64,000 nucleotides of DNA from Tessaracoccus lacteus (GTDB taxonomy: Bacteria > Actinomycetota > Actinomycetes > Propionibacteriales > Propionibacteriaceae). A program made the position numbers and the translations under genes. Below the pieces are notes generated by a model. The model saw nothing but the letters and a program-made list of their open reading frames with translations. It searched no databases and was not told the DNA's origin. The DNA lies in contig NZ_CP123967.1 in assembly GCF_029917005.1 (NCBI RefSeq), positions 372,001 to 436,000 of the forward strand, given 5' to 3'. Positions 63,360-64,000 of this stretch are shown here, in pieces; the stretch's first letter is position 1, and each line of letters starts with the position of its first letter.

Positions 63360-64000
63360 TCAGTTGTCCTTGCCGGCCGCCTCGATGGCCTCACGCTGGT
63401 CGGAGTAGCGGTCCTCGACCTTGCTGAACAGGTACGACGCGACCACGCCGACGACGAGCAGGGCCGCGGCGAACGCGATCGACCCGCCGAGTGAGAGCCC
63501 GCTCGCGGCGAGCCCGGCCGGCGCGAAGGCGGGGAACACCACCGTCGGGAAGATGGCGACGGATGAGCCGATCACCATGCCGAGGATGAAGTGGTACATG
63601 CCGGAGTAGTACCGGTCGAAGGCCCAGGCCGCGGCCTTGGCGAGCAGCATCACGCACACGATGAGGCCCAGCGCGAGCGGGATGATCGTGCCCATGTCGA
63701 AGTTCTTGATGCCGGTGGCCATCTTGTCGTAGAGGCCGAAGTAGATCAGGAAGTTCGACGGGCTCATGCCCGGCACGATCACGCCGAGCCCGATCAGGGC
63801 ACCCGAGCCGAACCAGACAGGGACGCTCGGCTCGACCTGCAGAAGCTGCGAATCGCCGCCGATGTACATCAGGGCGAAGATCGCCAGCGCCGCCAGGCCC
63901 ATGATGACAAGGTCCTTCGTGCTACGACCTCGCTTGCCGGCCTGACGGTACAGCGACGGGAACGTGCCGATCACGAAGCCGATGAACAGGCATGTGAACT
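63360..64000 (-). CDS. DUF368 membrane protein (N-terminus outside window)
   Basis: The last 213 codons of a DUF368 protein; the start is beyond base 64000. About six membrane helices are visible, with the family motif GALIGLGVIVPGMSPSNFLIYF. Members (for example PopT/UptA-type candidates) have been linked to recycling of undecaprenyl phosphate in the bacterial envelope. An internal codon near 63974 could look like a start, but in-frame membrane sequence continues to the window edge, so it is not the real start. Confidence 0.88.
   Translation of the reverse strand, partial: FTCLFIGFVIGTFPSLYRQAGKRGRSTKDLVIMGLAALAIFALMYIGGDSQLLQVEPSVPVWFGSGALIGLGVIVPGMSPSNFLIYFGLYDKMATGIKNFDMGTIIPLALGLIVCVMLLAKAAAWAFDRYYSGMYHFILGMVIGSSVAIFPTVVFPAFAPAGLAASGLSLGGSIAFAAALLVVGVVASYLFSKVEDRYSDQREAIEAAGKDN

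Overview
The window reads as a single stretch of chromosome from a high-GC actinobacterium. The best guess is a member of the Propionibacteriaceae, possibly close to Tessaracoccus; this is an inference from gene content and was not searched. Supporting points are a methylmalonyl-CoA mutase pair with its GTPase MeaB, mycothiol genes, a polyphosphate glucokinase, CrgA, and a crgA / DUF881 / pabA-trpG / pknB / pbpA / ftsW / pstP / fhaB / fhaA block that matches the near-origin order known from mycobacteria.

Layout. 1-2150: a cut-off ABC exporter subunit with a TetR regulator and its operator. 2226-3719: two intergenic palindromic elements and a complete IS3-family insertion sequence. 3804-7485: a DUF4031/HD fusion, an EamA exporter, a phosphotransferase-fold protein and a repetitive secreted protein. 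7541-11604: lysS, a HAD phosphatase, crgA, a DUF881 protein and a glutamine amidotransferase. 11691-19060: the Ser/Thr kinase and cell-wall operon. 19166-24702: meaB, the remains of a cobT gene, mutB and mutA. 24905-28513: a FolP2-like protein, a xylulokinase and a histidine phosphatase. 28547-30475: a single gene joining the first two mycothiol enzymes, MshA and MshB. 30865-34406: tRNA-Leu, a toxin-antitoxin remnant and several membrane proteins. 34414-45060: secreted proteins, pgi, a SanA-like protein, a UDP-glucose dehydrogenase, an FGGY kinase, argS and ppgK. 45245-53546: bacterial PH-domain proteins, a DUF1707 protein, 6-phosphofructokinase, a serine hydrolase and a large FAD/Fe-S oxidoreductase. 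53715-55546: tRNA-Gly and a tandem-repeat membrane protein. 55537-62917: a LacI-controlled maltose or malto-oligosaccharide uptake and phosphorolysis locus. 63360-64000: a cut-off DUF368 protein.

How it fits together. The sugar genes form a plausible route: ABC uptake, GH65 phosphorolysis to glucose plus glucose-1-phosphate, PpgK and Pgi, then phosphofructokinase. The mut genes serve the propionate / succinyl-CoA branch and need adenosylcobalamin, yet the cobT copy lying between them is destroyed. Cell-wall synthesis is placed next to one PASTA kinase and one phosphatase, with no second kinase gene.

The least explained signal is outside the genes. At least four groups of long intergenic palindromes occur: group A (four copies with arms like GCACAACTGTGGCC), group B (two copies, about 145-155 bases, near-identical 27-base ends in one copy), group C (two copies made of GACGCC-type half-sites phased every 19-20 bases, direct then inverted) and a single group E copy. 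Two gaps each hold two different elements about 45 bases apart. They look like dispersed non-autonomous elements or structured RNAs and are the main candidates for something undescribed.
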